From NCBI RefSeq assembly GCF_012911015.1, contig NZ_WVVV01000001.1:496001-560000 (forward strand): 64,000 bases of DNA, in the 5' to 3' direction. Shown piece by piece: positions 37,345-46,797 of the stretch; position 1 is the first letter of the stretch, and each line of letters opens with the position of its first letter. The stretch is from Chelativorans sp. ZYF759 (GTDB lineage Bacteria; Pseudomonadota; Alphaproteobacteria; Rhizobiales; Rhizobiaceae). The translations under genes and the position numbers were made by a program. The notes under the pieces are model-generated. The model did not search any database and was not told the DNA's origin. It saw nothing but the letters and a program-made list of their open reading frames with translations.

Positions 37345-37444
37345 AGAAGGCTCCGTGATGCGGGCGGACACAACCAGCTTCATCTTGGCTTGGCAAGACA
37401 GGGTATGGCTTGCGCGGCCTTCAAGGCTCGGCCAAGAAGGCGAA

Positions 37445-38320
37445 ATGAAGACGAACCGACCCCGCCGCGCCGTGCTCTATGTTCCCGCCAGCAACGAGAA
37501 GGCGCTCGCCAAGGCCGCAACGCTTGCCTGCGATGCGGTGATCATCGACCTGGAGGATGCCGTCGCGCCCGGCGCGAAGCAGGAAGCGCGCGAGCGCATG
37601 CGCGCCTTCATGTCGGAAGTCGACCGTTCGGGCCGCGAATGGATCGTTCGCATCAACCAGCTCTCTGGCGAATGGGGCACCGAGGATTTCCTGGCCGCGC
37701 GCGGCGCGATGCCCGATGCGATCCTGCTGCCCAAGGTCGAAGGCCCGGTCGACATTCTGATGGCCGAGGAGGCCCTGGAGCAGACCGACGCGCCGGAGAA
37801 GCTTGCGCTGTGGGCGATGGTAGAAACGCCCCGCGGCATGATTGAGCTGCCAGCGCTCGCAGCCGGTGCGCGCCGTCCGTTTTCGCGGCTCGGCTGTCTG
37901 GTTGCCGGAACCAATGACTTGGTGAAAGAAACGGGGCTGAAGCCTGGGCCAGGGCGCGCCAATCTGATGCCGTGGCTTCTGCAGATGGTGCTGGCGGCGA
38001 GGGCGGGCGGTCTCGACGTGCTCGACGGGGTGTCGAACGATTTTCGCGATCTCGACGCCTTTGCCACCGAATGCCGTCAGGGGGCGGAACTGGGCTTCGA
38101 CGGCAAGACGCTGATCCACCCGGCGCAGATCGAGGTCGCGCTTGCCGCCTTCTCGCCATCGGTCGAGGAAATCGCCGAGGCGACGCGCATCGTCGCGGCA
38201 TTCGGCCTGGCGGAAAACGCCGGCAAGGGCGTCATCTCGCTCGACGGACGGATGGTGGAAAGGCTGCATCTCGAGCAGGCAGATAAGTTGCTGGCCAAAG
38301 CCGACCACAACCCGGATTGA
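37445..38320 (+). CDS. CoA-ester lyase, HpcH/HpaI (citrate lyase beta-like) family
   Basis: A 291-residue TIM-barrel enzyme of the CitE-like group, which cleaves malyl-, citramalyl- or beta-methylmalyl-CoA, or acts as a malyl-CoA thioesterase. Visible: RRAVLYVPASNEKALAKA, IIDLEDAVAPGAKQEAR (Mg-binding Asp/Glu), MVETPRGMIEL and DGKTLIHPAQIE. The ATG at 37445 gives the conserved N-terminus; the ORF upstream to 37082 is antisense to the FAD gene. The substrate cannot be fixed by eye. Confidence 0.92.
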   Translation: MKTNRPRRAVLYVPASNEKALAKAATLACDAVIIDLEDAVAPGAKQEARERMRAFMSEVDRSGREWIVRINQLSGEWGTEDFLAARGAMPDAILLPKVEGPVDILMAEEALEQTDAPEKLALWAMVETPRGMIELPALAAGARRPFSRLGCLVAGTNDLVKETGLKPGPGRANLMPWLLQMVLAARAGGLDVLDGVSNDFRDLDAFATECRQGAELGFDGKTLIHPAQIEVALAAFSPSVEEIAEATRIVAAFGLAENAGKGVISLDGRMVERLHLEQADKLLAKADHNPD

Positions 38321-38331
38321 ACGGTTTCCGG

Positions 38332-38679
38332 TCAGCCTTGGTCTTGTTTCATCCCGAGCCGCGCGCGCAGTGCTTCATACTGCGCGTTCGACGTGCCGGC
38401 CATGATCTCGTCGCGCGTGGCGGGCAGGTCTTGATAGTCAGGTGGGCCAGAGAACTGCGACGCGGTGAAGTCGAGCCGCCGACCCTCAATGCGGTTGTAG
38501 AAGTGAAATCCCTGGAGTGTGGTGGTCTTCAACAATTCTCCGCCCAAGAGATCGTGAACCACCAGGGCGGTCGGGTTGCATTGGCCGCGGGCTGGGATGT
38601 CTGCACGCCACAGGCTCGAACTCTCCAGGCTCCATGCGTCCATCAGGCGAGATTGGAGATCGGCGATGTGATCAACCAT
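38332..38679 (-). CDS. YunG family protein
   Basis: A 115-residue cytoplasmic protein resembling the YunG family (uncharacterised). Distinctive segments are CNPTALVVHDLLGGELLKT and GFHFYNRIEGRRLDFTASQF, the latter recurring as the family core. No catalytic motif can be named. It starts ten bases after the stop of the upstream metallopeptidase-like gene, so it is probably in the same transcript. Confidence 0.75.
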   Translation of the reverse strand: MVDHIADLQSRLMDAWSLESSSLWRADIPARGQCNPTALVVHDLLGGELLKTTTLQGFHFYNRIEGRRLDFTASQFSGPPDYQDLPATRDEIMAGTSNAQYEALRARLGMKQDQG

Positions 38680-38688
38680 CGCGCCGCC

Positions 38689-39111
38689 TCACTCCGCCCC
38701 GGCCTCGATGCGCTCCATGTCGTCGTCGGAGAGCCCGAAATGATGGCCTATCTCGTGGATCAGCACATGGGCGACGATGTCGCCCAGCGTCTCCTCGTTC
38801 TCGGCCCAATAGTCGAGAATGGCGCGACGATAGAGGGTGACGCGGTTCGGTCCTTCGCCGGTCTGGGGGTTCCAGCGCTCGGCGATGCCACGGCCCTCGA
38901 AAAGGCCCAGGAGGTCGAAGGGCGTTTCCAGCGCCAGATCATCCATGATCTCGTCGGTCGGGAATTCCGCCACCTGAATGACGATCTCGCCAGTCAGCTT
39001 GCGGAATTCCTCCGGCAGATGAGCGTAGATTTCCAACGCCAGAAGTTCGAATTCCGACAGCGATGGCGAGAGCTGGTCGTGCCAGGCTCTGGTCTGGTAG
39101 ATGCGGGCCAT
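38689..39111 (-). CDS. Metallopeptidase family protein (minimal zincin, MMP-like)
   Basis: A 140-residue protein of the short zincin family often labelled DUF1025/MMP-like. The zinc-binding motif HEIGHHFGLSDDDMERIE is complete: two His and a Glu in HExGH, with a further conserved His and acidic tail. Upstream is TLYRRAILDYWAENEETLGD, the family helix. There is no signal peptide, so it is cytoplasmic. The substrate is unknown. The start MARIYQT (39111) is chosen over 39147 because the latter prefix is unconserved. Confidence 0.88.
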   Translation of the reverse strand: MARIYQTRAWHDQLSPSLSEFELLALEIYAHLPEEFRKLTGEIVIQVAEFPTDEIMDDLALETPFDLLGLFEGRGIAERWNPQTGEGPNRVTLYRRAILDYWAENEETLGDIVAHVLIHEIGHHFGLSDDDMERIEAGAE

Positions 39112-39176
39112 TCTGTATCCTTTGGACCGCGATATAGAGCTTTTCAAGGGGGCTTACGAGCCCCTGGGCGAAGGCT

Positions 39177-39386
39177 TCAGCGTGCGGCTTCCTGATCGTC
39201 GAGGTCACGCGCTTCGGACGGCAGCATGATTGGAATGCCGTCGCGAACCGGGTAGGCGAGTTTGGCCAGCCGCGAGACGAGTTCCGCCTTGTCGCGGTCG
39301 TAGCGCAGGGGCCCCTTGGTCAGCGGACAGGCGAGCAGTTCCAGCATGCGTATGTCGATGTCGCCGCCATTGGTGTGTCTGGCCAT
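39177..39386 (-). CDS. Trm112 family protein
   Basis: A 69-residue protein of the Trm112/YcaR family. In eukaryotes Trm112 activates methyltransferases that act on tRNA, rRNA and release factors; bacterial roles are less certain. Visible: [18 protein letters not shown], the beta-sheet block [20 protein letters not shown] and the acidic C-tail. Only one Cys of the zinc site remains, as is common in bacteria. It lies between the zincin gene and the Lon-domain gene, all on the minus strand. Confidence 0.92.
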   Translation of the reverse strand: MARHTNGGDIDIRMLELLACPLTKGPLRYDRDKAELVSRLAKLAYPVRDGIPIMLPSEARDLDDQEAAR

Positions 39387-39408
39387 ACCGTCCTCCTCGC
39401 TTGCCGGC

Positions 39409-40083
39409 CTATTGCAGGCTCGTGCCCTCGTCATCATGCTCGCGTGCCAGGGAAATCTCCGTAATGGCGATCAGCGTCTCGGCTCGGGTTTTGAGGTCCG
39501 GGGCTTCGAGCAACGCCTGCTTTTCGGCCGCGCCGTAGGGCGCCATCATGGACAAGGCGTTGACGAGAGTCGCATTCTCGGCCCGGCTGACGCTTTCCCA
39601 GTCGGCATCCAGATCGTTAGCCTTCAGATAGGTACGGAAAGTCTTGAGAAGGGCCGGACGGTCAACTTCCTCTGCTCCCGCAGCCTCGTCGAGATCAGCG
39701 GCGAAAGGCCGGATGCGGCACTGGCGATAGCCGCTGCGCCCCGCGATTTCCTCGTCGATGCGAAATCGGCAGACGCCCTGCAGGACAACCAGATAGCGCC
39801 CATCGCCCGTCTCCGTGAAGGAGGTCAGCCGGCCGAGACAGCCGACGGCGCATAATTCGGGCTCCCCATCCTCGCGCTTGGCCCCGTCGAGCCTCGGCTG
39901 CACCATGCCGATCAGCCGCTTGCCGTTAAAGGCATCGTCCGTCATCGAGAGATAGCGCGGCTCGAAAATGTTGAGCGGCATCCGCCCGCCCGGCAACAGC
40001 AGAGCGCCGGTCAGGGGGAAGATCGGCGCGGTCTCGGGCAGGTCGGAGACCTTCCGATAGGAAACGTTGCCCGCCTGTACCAT
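39409..40083 (-). CDS. LON peptidase substrate-binding domain protein
   Basis: A 224-residue protein consisting only of the Lon N-terminal (substrate-binding) domain, without the AAA or protease parts. Start [25 protein letters not shown], then GMVQPR, the [13 protein letters not shown] block and a helical C-half. Such stand-alone Lon-N proteins are widespread and of unproven function; substrate recognition or adaptor roles are inference. The gene follows the thioredoxin-TPR gene by 81 bases on the same strand. Confidence 0.93.
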   Translation of the reverse strand: MVQAGNVSYRKVSDLPETAPIFPLTGALLLPGGRMPLNIFEPRYLSMTDDAFNGKRLIGMVQPRLDGAKREDGEPELCAVGCLGRLTSFTETGDGRYLVVLQGVCRFRIDEEIAGRSGYRQCRIRPFAADLDEAAGAEEVDRPALLKTFRTYLKANDLDADWESVSRAENATLVNALSMMAPYGAAEKQALLEAPDLKTRAETLIAITEISLAREHDDEGTSLQ

Positions 40084-40164
40084 TTTCTGACTGCTCCATC
40101 GACCCGATCAACGCCAGAATCTGGCGCACGGAACGCGAAACTCAATAGGCAGGCGCGGCTTGTC

Positions 40165-41127
40165 TCACGAGAACAGAAGCGAGGACAGCCTTCTCCGGGC
40201 CGCCAGGGTGGCCTCATCGGTCGGTCCCCAGGCCTCGAAGAACTGCAGAAGCTGGGCGCGCGCGCCATCGTCCTTCCATTCCCGGTCCGTCTTCACGATC
40301 GCGAGAAGGTTGTCGGCGGCGGCTTCGCGCTCGCCGCGGGCATTCTGGATCATGGCGAGATCGAAGCGAGCCTGGTGGTCTTTCGGATCGGCGTCGAGAC
40401 GGCGTTGCAATTCCGCGGGATCGCCCAACGCGGCAACCTGTTCGGCGAGCGCCATCTTGGCCTCCACCGCCACGACGGCGGGGTTGGTCCTGCCTTCTTC
40501 CGGCACGCGCCCGAGCACCTCGCGGGCCTGGTCGGCCTGCCCGGCCTCGAAGAGGATGTCGGCCAGCCCTCCCAGGGCCGGGGCATTCCTGGCGTCCTGC
40601 TGCACGATGGCGGCGTATATCTGGGCCGCCTGTTGCGGGTCGCCCGCCTCGCGCGCCTGGGCGGCCATCTCCAGCGCGGCCTCGATCTGCGCTTCGCGGT
40701 CGTCGCTGGTCAGCTTTTCGATGAATTCGTTGATCTTCGATTCCGGCTGCGCGCCCATGAAGCCATCGACCGGCTTGCCGTCCACGAAGGCGATCACGGC
40801 GGGAATGGACTGGATGCCCAACTGACCGGGGATCGTCGGATGGTCGTCGATGTTCATCTTAACCAGCTTGACCTTGCCGCCGGCCGCGCGGACCGCGCCC
40901 TCGATAATGGGGGTGAGCTGCTTGCACGGACCGCACCATGGTGCCCAGAAGTCGACCAACACCGGCTGTTTCCGCGATTCCTGGATGACGTCAGTCGGGA
41001 ATCCCGCCGTGCTGGTGTCCTTGATGAGGTCCGCGCTCTCGCCGGCCGGTTGGTCGGGGGAACCGAAATTGACCGCCTGCGCGTATCCTCCGCCTGCGCC
41101 GCCGAAGGGGTTCTGGATGTCACTCAT
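40165..41127 (-). CDS. Thioredoxin-TPR protein (CnoX/YbbN-like co-chaperone)
   Basis: A 320-residue cytoplasmic protein. After a Gly-rich N-tail, a thioredoxin domain (about 43-140) has VLVDFWAPWCGPCKQLTPI, with the redox CGPC motif intact. It is followed by TPR-like helices (about 145-300), as in CnoX. CnoX binds unfolding proteins and hands them to GroEL; alphaproteobacterial forms keep the active CxxC, whereas E. coli has SxxC. Activity as a thioredoxin and holdase is inferred from family. Confidence 0.92.
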   Translation of the reverse strand: MSDIQNPFGGAGGGYAQAVNFGSPDQPAGESADLIKDTSTAGFPTDVIQESRKQPVLVDFWAPWCGPCKQLTPIIEGAVRAAGGKVKLVKMNIDDHPTIPGQLGIQSIPAVIAFVDGKPVDGFMGAQPESKINEFIEKLTSDDREAQIEAALEMAAQAREAGDPQQAAQIYAAIVQQDARNAPALGGLADILFEAGQADQAREVLGRVPEEGRTNPAVVAVEAKMALAEQVAALGDPAELQRRLDADPKDHQARFDLAMIQNARGEREAAADNLLAIVKTDREWKDDGARAQLLQFFEAWGPTDEATLAARRRLSSLLFS

Positions 41128-41207
41128 CGCTTTCCTCGTCTCAAAAACATGCCATTCAGCGAAGCTCGCGCTGCGGCGACCGCCCGTTCATGTCGCTCAA
41201 GTGGCTA

Positions 41208-41705
41208 TCACGACGAAATGTTCAAGATAAGGGGTTCATGCCCGGTCGCCTTGACGAAGCGCAAGAGGTCGGCGCTGGCAATCGAGGTCGTTGCCTCGTT
41301 GGTCAGGGGATGCGCGTTGACCGTATCGGCTTCGGCCAACGCAGCGTCGAGAACGAAGCGCACCTTGCCCTGCCTGTCGTTGAGGAGACCGAAGGCCGTG
41401 ACGGCGCCCGGCACGACACCGAGATATTCCATCAACATCTCGGGCTTGCCGAAAGAAACGCGGCCCGACGCACCGATCAGCGTATGAATGCGCTTGAGAT
41501 CGATTTCCGCGCGTTCCTCGACGGTTACAAGGAAGTGGGCATCCTTGCGGTCGCGCAGAAACAGGTTCTTCGTGTGTGCACCGGATATCTGCCCGCGCAA
41601 TGCCTGGGATTGCTCGACGGTGTAGAGCGGCGGATGGGTAACCGTGGTCGTTTCGATGCCCAGTTCTTCCAGAAACCGGAAGAGATTGCTCGCCGCCTCA
41701 TCCAT
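41208..41705 (-). CDS. Prolyl-tRNA editing protein, ProX/YbaK type
   Basis: A 165-residue stand-alone editing domain that hydrolyses mischarged tRNA-Pro (ProXp-ala or YbaK-like). Visible: THPPLYTVEQSQALRG, HTKNLFLRDRKDAHFLVTV with the conserved Lys, VSFGKPEMLMEYLGVVPGAVTAFGL split at the catalytic loop, and VNAHPLTNEATTSI. The ALAD/ProX subgroup assignment (Ala-tRNA-Pro) is likely from the GxxPGAVTPFG-like loop but not certain. The gene starts 52 bases from the tRNA-Arg gene, same strand. Confidence 0.93.
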   Translation of the reverse strand: MDEAASNLFRFLEELGIETTTVTHPPLYTVEQSQALRGQISGAHTKNLFLRDRKDAHFLVTVEERAEIDLKRIHTLIGASGRVSFGKPEMLMEYLGVVPGAVTAFGLLNDRQGKVRFVLDAALAEADTVNAHPLTNEATTSIASADLLRFVKATGHEPLILNISS

Positions 41706-41756
41706 GTCGCTCCTCCGCGGGTGAAGACCGCCGGACGAACGCAGCGGTGAGTATGT

Positions 41757-41833
41757 TGGCGACCCCGGCAGGATTCGAACCTGCGACCCCAGGATTAGGA
41801 ATCCTGTGCTCTATCCTACTGAGCTACGGGGCC
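41757..41833 (-). tRNA. tRNA-Arg (anticodon CCT)
   Basis: Minus-strand cloverleaf of 77 nt with CCA encoded. The acceptor stem pairs GGCCCCG with CGGGGTC (one G-T pair). The D-arm is GCTC...GAGC, the anticodon stem CAGGA/TCCTG encloses loop TTCCTAA (anticodon CCT), and the T-arm GCAGGTTCGAATCCTGC is standard. It reads AGG codons. No integrated element is seen on either side. Confidence 0.97.
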
Positions 41834-41924
41834 GATCGGCCATGGCCTGGCTCCGGCCAGTCATTGAACGGAGCGGCATGTACATAAACGCTTCGCCTAG
41901 CTTCGCCAATAGCTCGCCAGCCGC

Positions 41925-43088
41925 TCAGGCGGCAAGCGTGGTTTCGGCGAGCTTGACCCAATATGAAATGCCCGTCGGGATGATCTCGTCGTTGAAGTCG
42001 TAGGCGGGGTTGTGAAGGGACGCCGTATTGCCATTGCCGAGGAAGATCATCGCCCCCGGCCGCTTCTGCAGCATGTAGGAAAAATCCTCGCCGCCCATCA
42101 TGGGTGGAAGATCGCCATCTGCGGCGTCGGCGCCCGAAATGGCCGCGGCGACCGACAGCGCAAGGGCTGCTTCGGCCTCGTGATTGAAGGTGACGGGATA
42201 GTTCACGTCGATTTCCACCTCCACCATGGCGCCGGCCGCAGCCGCAATGCCCTGGCAAATCGCCGTCAGGCGTTCGCGCGCCTTGGCACCGACCGCATCA
42301 TCCAGCGAGCGGATCGTGCCCGCGAATTCGGCCGTATCGGGGATCACGTTATAGGCATGGCCGGCATTGAACTTGGTCACCGAGATGACGAGCGAGGCGA
42401 CGGGATCCAGATTGCGCGAGGTGATGGTCTGGAGGGCGGCGACCATCTGACTGGCGGCCACGATCGGATCGACGGTCTCATGGGGCATGGCCGCGTGGCC
42501 GCCCCTGCCGGTCACCTTGACCTTGAACTCGGCGGTCGCGGCCATAATGGCGCCGGGGCGCAAGGCAAAATGGCCCACGGGCCTGCCTGGCAGATTGTGC
42601 ATGCCAAAGACGCTCTGGATGCCAAAGCGCTCCATCAGCCCGTCCTGGACCATGGCCAGTCCGCCGCCGCCGCCTTCCTCCGCCGGCTGGAAGATGACTG
42701 CGACGGAGCCGGCGAAGTTGCGCGTCTCGGCCAGATATTTCGCAGCGCCGAGCAGCATGGCCGTGTGGCCATCATGCCCGCAGGCATGCATCTTGCCGGG
42801 CACCGACGATGCATAGGGCTTGCCCGAGAGTTCGGTGATCGGCAGCGCGTCCATGTCGGCGCGAAGGCCGATCGTCGGACCGACGCCGCGCGAGCCGCGG
42901 ATGATGCCGACCACACCTGTTCTGCCCATTCCGGTGACCACATCGTCGCAACCGAACGCGCGCAGCTTTTCCGCCACAAATGCCGAAGTCTCGTGCTCCT
43001 GGTAGCCGAGTTCGGGATGGCGATGGATGTGCTGGCGCCACTCGGCGACTTCATCCTGCAGTTCGGCGGCACGGTTCAAAATCGGCAT
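41925..43088 (-). CDS. M20 family amidohydrolase (aminoacylase/hippurate hydrolase type)
   Basis: A 387-residue metallopeptidase-fold amidohydrolase that removes acyl groups from N-acyl amino acids; hippurate, IAA-amino acid and diaminopimelate conjugates are the usual substrates. Start MPILNRAAELQDEVAEWRQH. Visible: the metal ligands in RADMDALPI and MHACGHDGHTAMLLG, the catalytic EE in FQPAEEGGGGG, the dimerisation-domain GGHAAMPHETVDPI and LHNPAYDFND near the end. It is cytoplasmic. The ORF could start at 43148 but the extra N-terminus is basic and atypical. Confidence 0.94.
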   Translation of the reverse strand: MPILNRAAELQDEVAEWRQHIHRHPELGYQEHETSAFVAEKLRAFGCDDVVTGMGRTGVVGIIRGSRGVGPTIGLRADMDALPITELSGKPYASSVPGKMHACGHDGHTAMLLGAAKYLAETRNFAGSVAVIFQPAEEGGGGGLAMVQDGLMERFGIQSVFGMHNLPGRPVGHFALRPGAIMAATAEFKVKVTGRGGHAAMPHETVDPIVAASQMVAALQTITSRNLDPVASLVISVTKFNAGHAYNVIPDTAEFAGTIRSLDDAVGAKARERLTAICQGIAAAAGAMVEVEIDVNYPVTFNHEAEAALALSVAAAISGADAADGDLPPMMGGEDFSYMLQKRPGAMIFLGNGNTASLHNPAYDFNDEIIPTGISYWVKLAETTLAA

Positions 43089-43256
43089 TGGGGATTCCAG
43101 CTTGCGGACGGCCGTCTTACGCGAGCGTGATCGCACGCTCTTTGCCATGATGGCGTCACATGGGATAACTAGGCGACCGGCGTCGGGCGACGCTGACCAC
43201 CATTCGGTCCTGCGAGATTAACGACGCCCGCACCATGACGGCAAGAGGTGATTTGG

Positions 43257-44492
43257 ATGGCACTGGCGAAGATCCTGTTCGGCATTCGATCGGCCCTGAT
43301 AGCAGCCGCGCTTCTCGCTGCGGGGCCCACGGCAGCGGCTCCCACCATCCTGGTCGATCTGAAAGATGGGCGTGTACTGGCGCAGGAAGACGCCATGCGG
43401 CCCTGGTTCCCGGCGTCCCTGACCAAGCTGATGACCACCTATGTCGTGTTCCGGGCGATCGAGGCCGGCGAGATTGACTTCGATTCACCAATCGAGATGA
43501 CGGCGCGCGCTGCCCAGGAACCTCCGTCCAAGATGGGTTACCCGCCGGGCGCGCTTCTGCGCGTCGACACCGCGATCCGCATCCTCATGGTGCGCTCGGC
43601 AAATGACGTGGCAACCGCGATCGCCGAGAATATCGGGGGGTCCGAAGAAGCTTTTGCAGCCCGGATGAACGCCGAAGCACGGCGTCTCGGCATGACCGGG
43701 ACGCAATATGCCAATGCCCACGGGTTACACTCCGACCGCCAATACACAACCGCGCGCGATCAGGCTTTGCTGGCCATGGCGATCCGGCGCGATTTTCCCG
43801 AACACGCGCATTTTTTCTCCATGGAGGCGCTTAGCCAAGGCGCCAACATCATGCCCAACCACAACGATCTCATCGCCCGCTTCGTGGGCGCCGACGGCAT
43901 GAAGACGGGTTATACTTGCCCTTCCGGGTTCAATCTGACGGCAACGGCGACGCGCGGCGAGCGGACCATGCTTGCGGTGGTGCTCGGTGCCTTCTCCCCC
44001 GACGAGCGCGCCGATACGGCGGCCGACCTACTTGCACGCGGCTTCGGCATCGATGCGTCCGAGGCGCCGCTGATCTGGAATCTCGCGCCCGATGGCCCGG
44101 TGCCGGAGGCGGCCCCCAACATGCGTCCCATCGTGTGCACCGAGGAGGCCCACAAGAAGCGGATGGAACGTCGCGGCGAGGAAGGGCGTCCGGTCTATCT
44201 CTCCTCGCACATCGCCGAACTGACGCGCGATCGCGAGGCAGTCGAGATCAGTCTCGGCGGAACGGAAGGCCCCGTCATGCGCCGCTTCGCCAACGTACCC
44301 TTGCCGAAATTCCGGCCGGAAGGCGGCGCGATGGAAGCCGCTACCGAGGCAGTGAGCGCCTCTGTCGGGGAAGCGAGCGGTGATTCCGAACAGCAGGCCG
44401 TGCGTCCAGGCGCCGGCGAGCCGGTCCCCCCGATCCCGTTGGCGCGGCCCGACCGCCGCTCCGAGTCGCGGGCGGATGCCGAGGGAGGCTGA
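43257..44492 (+). CDS. D-alanyl-D-alanine carboxypeptidase, S11 family
   Basis: Low-molecular-weight penicillin-binding protein that trims the terminal D-Ala of peptidoglycan peptides in the periplasm. It starts [12 protein letters not shown] with a signal peptide to about residue 27. The three active-site motifs are present: SLTK (Ser54-Lys57), SAN in [13 protein letters not shown], and KTG in [14 protein letters not shown]. The C-terminal 150 residues are a linker-rich tail (AEGG, Pro and Glu rich) with no obvious membrane anchor. GAGG lies eight bases before the ATG at 43257; a TTG at 43248 is the other option. The CobW-type gene follows immediately. Confidence 0.94.
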   Translation: MALAKILFGIRSALIAAALLAAGPTAAAPTILVDLKDGRVLAQEDAMRPWFPASLTKLMTTYVVFRAIEAGEIDFDSPIEMTARAAQEPPSKMGYPPGALLRVDTAIRILMVRSANDVATAIAENIGGSEEAFAARMNAEARRLGMTGTQYANAHGLHSDRQYTTARDQALLAMAIRRDFPEHAHFFSMEALSQGANIMPNHNDLIARFVGADGMKTGYTCPSGFNLTATATRGERTMLAVVLGAFSPDERADTAADLLARGFGIDASEAPLIWNLAPDGPVPEAAPNMRPIVCTEEAHKKRMERRGEEGRPVYLSSHIAELTRDREAVEISLGGTEGPVMRRFANVPLPKFRPEGGAMEAATEAVSASVGEASGDSEQQAVRPGAGEPVPPIPLARPDRRSESRADAEGG

Positions 44493-44496
44493 AACC

Positions 44497-45597
44497 GTGC
44501 AGTATTTCGAACCCGTCGCCGTCGCGGTTCTGACCGGCTTTCTTGGCTCCGGCAAGACCACCCTGCTCAACCGCCTCCTGAAGGCTCCCGGAATGGAGGG
44601 AACTGCCGTCATCGTCAACGAATTCGGCGAGGTGGGGATCGACCATCTGCTGGTCGAGCAGGCGGTGGACGGCGTGATCGAACTCTCCGATGGCTGCCTG
44701 TGCTGCACGGTGCGCGGCGAACTCGTCGACACGCTGGCTGACCTGATCGACCGCATGCAGACCGGCCGAATCCCGCCGCTCAAGCGGATCATCATCGAGA
44801 CCACCGGACTGGCAGACCCCGTGCCGGTGCTGCAGTCGATCCTCGGCCACCCTGCGCTGGCTGCCGCCCTGCGTCTGTCGGGTGTGGTGGCCACCGTCGA
44901 CGCGCTGAATGGAGAGACTGCCTTGACGGGCCACGAGGAGGCCGTGCGCCAGGTGGCCGTCGCGGACCGCATCGTGCTGACAAAATCCGACATCGCGCCG
45001 GCGAGCGGTGAACTGCTTGCACGGCTGAAAACACTCAATCCGCGCGCCGAAACGGTCATGGCTGCCGATGCCGCGGTTCGAGAGCTGGTCGAGGCGGGGC
45101 TGCACGATCCGGCACCCCGTCAGGCCCGCCTCGCGGCATGGCTGGGCGAAGAGGATAACCATGACCATCATGATCACGGGCATCACCATGACGACCACGG
45201 GCACCATCATCACCACCATGATGACCGCATCACGTCCTTCTCGCTCGTCCATGACAAGGCGCTGACGTTATCCACCATCGAGATGTTTCTGGATCTCGTG
45301 CGGTCCACCCATGGCGACAGCCTCTTGCGCATGAAGGGGGTGGTGGAACTGGCAGAGGATCCCGAGCGGCCGTTGGTCATCCACGGCGTCGGCCGCTTCA
45401 TCCATCCGCCTGCTCGTCTGCCTTCCTGGCCAGTCGGACCGCGGGGTGCGCGGCTTGTGCTGATCGGCATGGATCTCGACCGCGACCACGTGGAGCGGCT
45501 GTTTTCCGCCTTTGTCGGGAAGCCGTCCATCGATACGCCGGACCGTGCGGCCCTCGAAGCCAACCCACTCGCCGTGCCAGGGTTTCCGGGCCGCTGA
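44497..45597 (+). CDS. CobW/G3E family metal-chaperone GTPase
   Basis: A 366-residue G3E-family GTPase (COG0523), the group that includes zinc chaperones such as ZNG1/YciC. Visible: Walker [28 protein letters not shown] with the CxCC metal-binding motif, [13 protein letters not shown], the TKSD specificity motif, and a striking His-rich metal loop ([20 protein letters not shown]) before the C-terminal domain. A GTG start at 44497 is set by GAGGGAGG (44481-44488); the ATG at 44476 overlaps the carboxypeptidase gene. The gene begins four bases after that stop, so the pair is an operon. Zinc or cobalt as the metal is inference. Confidence 0.92.
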   Translation: MQYFEPVAVAVLTGFLGSGKTTLLNRLLKAPGMEGTAVIVNEFGEVGIDHLLVEQAVDGVIELSDGCLCCTVRGELVDTLADLIDRMQTGRIPPLKRIIIETTGLADPVPVLQSILGHPALAAALRLSGVVATVDALNGETALTGHEEAVRQVAVADRIVLTKSDIAPASGELLARLKTLNPRAETVMAADAAVRELVEAGLHDPAPRQARLAAWLGEEDNHDHHDHGHHHDDHGHHHHHHDDRITSFSLVHDKALTLSTIEMFLDLVRSTHGDSLLRMKGVVELAEDPERPLVIHGVGRFIHPPARLPSWPVGPRGARLVLIGMDLDRDHVERLFSAFVGKPSIDTPDRAALEANPLAVPGFPGR

Positions 45598-45601
45598 GGC
45601 T

Positions 45602-46792
45602 TCAATGCTTGCGTGATAGTTCCCGCGTCGCCGCGTCGAGGCCCGACAGCGTCAACGGATACATGCGGTCGGAAAAAAGGTCGCGGATCATCTGGATCGA
45701 ATGGGTGTAGCCCCATTGCTTCTGCGGAACCGGATTGATCCACACCGCATTCGGCCATTGCCGCGTGGCGCGCTCTATCCAGGCCGCTCCCGGTTCCTTG
45801 TTCCAGTGCTCGACCGAACCGCCCGCATAGGCGATCTCGTAAGGGCTCATCGAGGCGTCGCCGACGAAGACCGCCTTGTAGTCCGACCCGTATTTGTGAA
45901 GCACATCGAGGGTCGGGATGACCTCGGCATGACGGCGCCGGTTGTCTTTCCACACACCCTCGTAGAGGCAGTTATGGAAGTAGAAATACTCCATCTGCCG
46001 GAATTCCATGCGCGCGGCCGAGAACAGTTCCTCGACCACGCGGATGTGGTCGTCCATCGAGCCGCCGACATCGAAAAACATCAGCAGCTTGACCGAGTTG
46101 CGGCGTTCCGGCCGCGTCCTGACGTCGAGATAGCCGTGCTCGGCGGTCGAGCGGATGGTCTCGGGCAGGTCGAACTCCTCCTCCGCGCCCTCGCGCACCC
46201 AGCGCCGCAGCCGCTTGAGCGCCACCTTGATGTTGCGCGTTCCGATCTCGACCGAATCGTCGAAGTTCCTGAACTCGCGCTTGTCCCAGACCTTGACCGC
46301 ACGCCGGTGACGGCTCTCGGCTTGCCCGATGCGCACGCCCTCGGGATTGTAGCCATAGGCGCCGAAGGGCGAGGTGCCGGCGGTGCCAATCCATTTGGAT
46401 CCACCCTGGTGGCGGCCCTTCTGTTCCTCCAGCCGCTTCTTCAGCGTCTCGATCAGTTTCTCGAAGCCGCCAAGCGACTCGACCAGCTTCTTTTCCTCGT
46501 CACTCAGGTGCTTTTCGGTCAGTCGGCGCAGCCATTCTTCAGGCAGGTTCGCGACATCGACGGCCCCTTCGCCGGAGACGGCCTCCAGGCCCTTGAAGAC
46601 GTGCGAAAAAACCTGGTCGAACCGGTCAATGTGGCGCTCGTCCTTCACCAACAAGGCTCGGGCCAGATAATAGAAGCCTTCCACGTCGTAGGTGACGAGC
46701 CCGGCTTCCATGCCTTCCAGCAGCGACAGGTATTCCCGCAGCGAAACCGGAACCTTGGCTGCTTTCAGCTCGAGGAAGAAGGGGAGGAACAT
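45602..46792 (-). CDS. VWA domain protein, CoxE-like
   Basis: A 396-residue cytoplasmic protein with a C-terminal von Willebrand A-like domain. The MIDAS region reads FFDVGGSMDDHIRVVEELFS, with Gly in place of the first Ser of DxSxS, as is common in this CoxE-like group. The N-half carries LREYLSLLEGMEAGLV and a charged linker. The gene is the last of an operon moxR-GNAT-vwa. MoxR/VWA pairs act in chaperone-like or cofactor-insertion roles; the client here is unknown. Confidence 0.9.
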   Translation of the reverse strand: MFLPFFLELKAAKVPVSLREYLSLLEGMEAGLVTYDVEGFYYLARALLVKDERHIDRFDQVFSHVFKGLEAVSGEGAVDVANLPEEWLRRLTEKHLSDEEKKLVESLGGFEKLIETLKKRLEEQKGRHQGGSKWIGTAGTSPFGAYGYNPEGVRIGQAESRHRRAVKVWDKREFRNFDDSVEIGTRNIKVALKRLRRWVREGAEEEFDLPETIRSTAEHGYLDVRTRPERRNSVKLLMFFDVGGSMDDHIRVVEELFSAARMEFRQMEYFYFHNCLYEGVWKDNRRRHAEVIPTLDVLHKYGSDYKAVFVGDASMSPYEIAYAGGSVEHWNKEPGAAWIERATRQWPNAVWINPVPQKQWGYTHSIQMIRDLFSDRMYPLTLSGLDAATRELSRKH

Positions 46793-46797
46793 GCGTA

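Noticed and set aside
41757-41833. tRNA-Arg as an integration site
   Set aside because: The flanks are ordinary chromosomal genes; no integrase and no repeated tRNA 3' end is seen.
45163-45226. CAT/CAC-rich repeats as a DNA repeat
   Set aside because: They encode the His-rich metal loop of the CobW-type GTPase.
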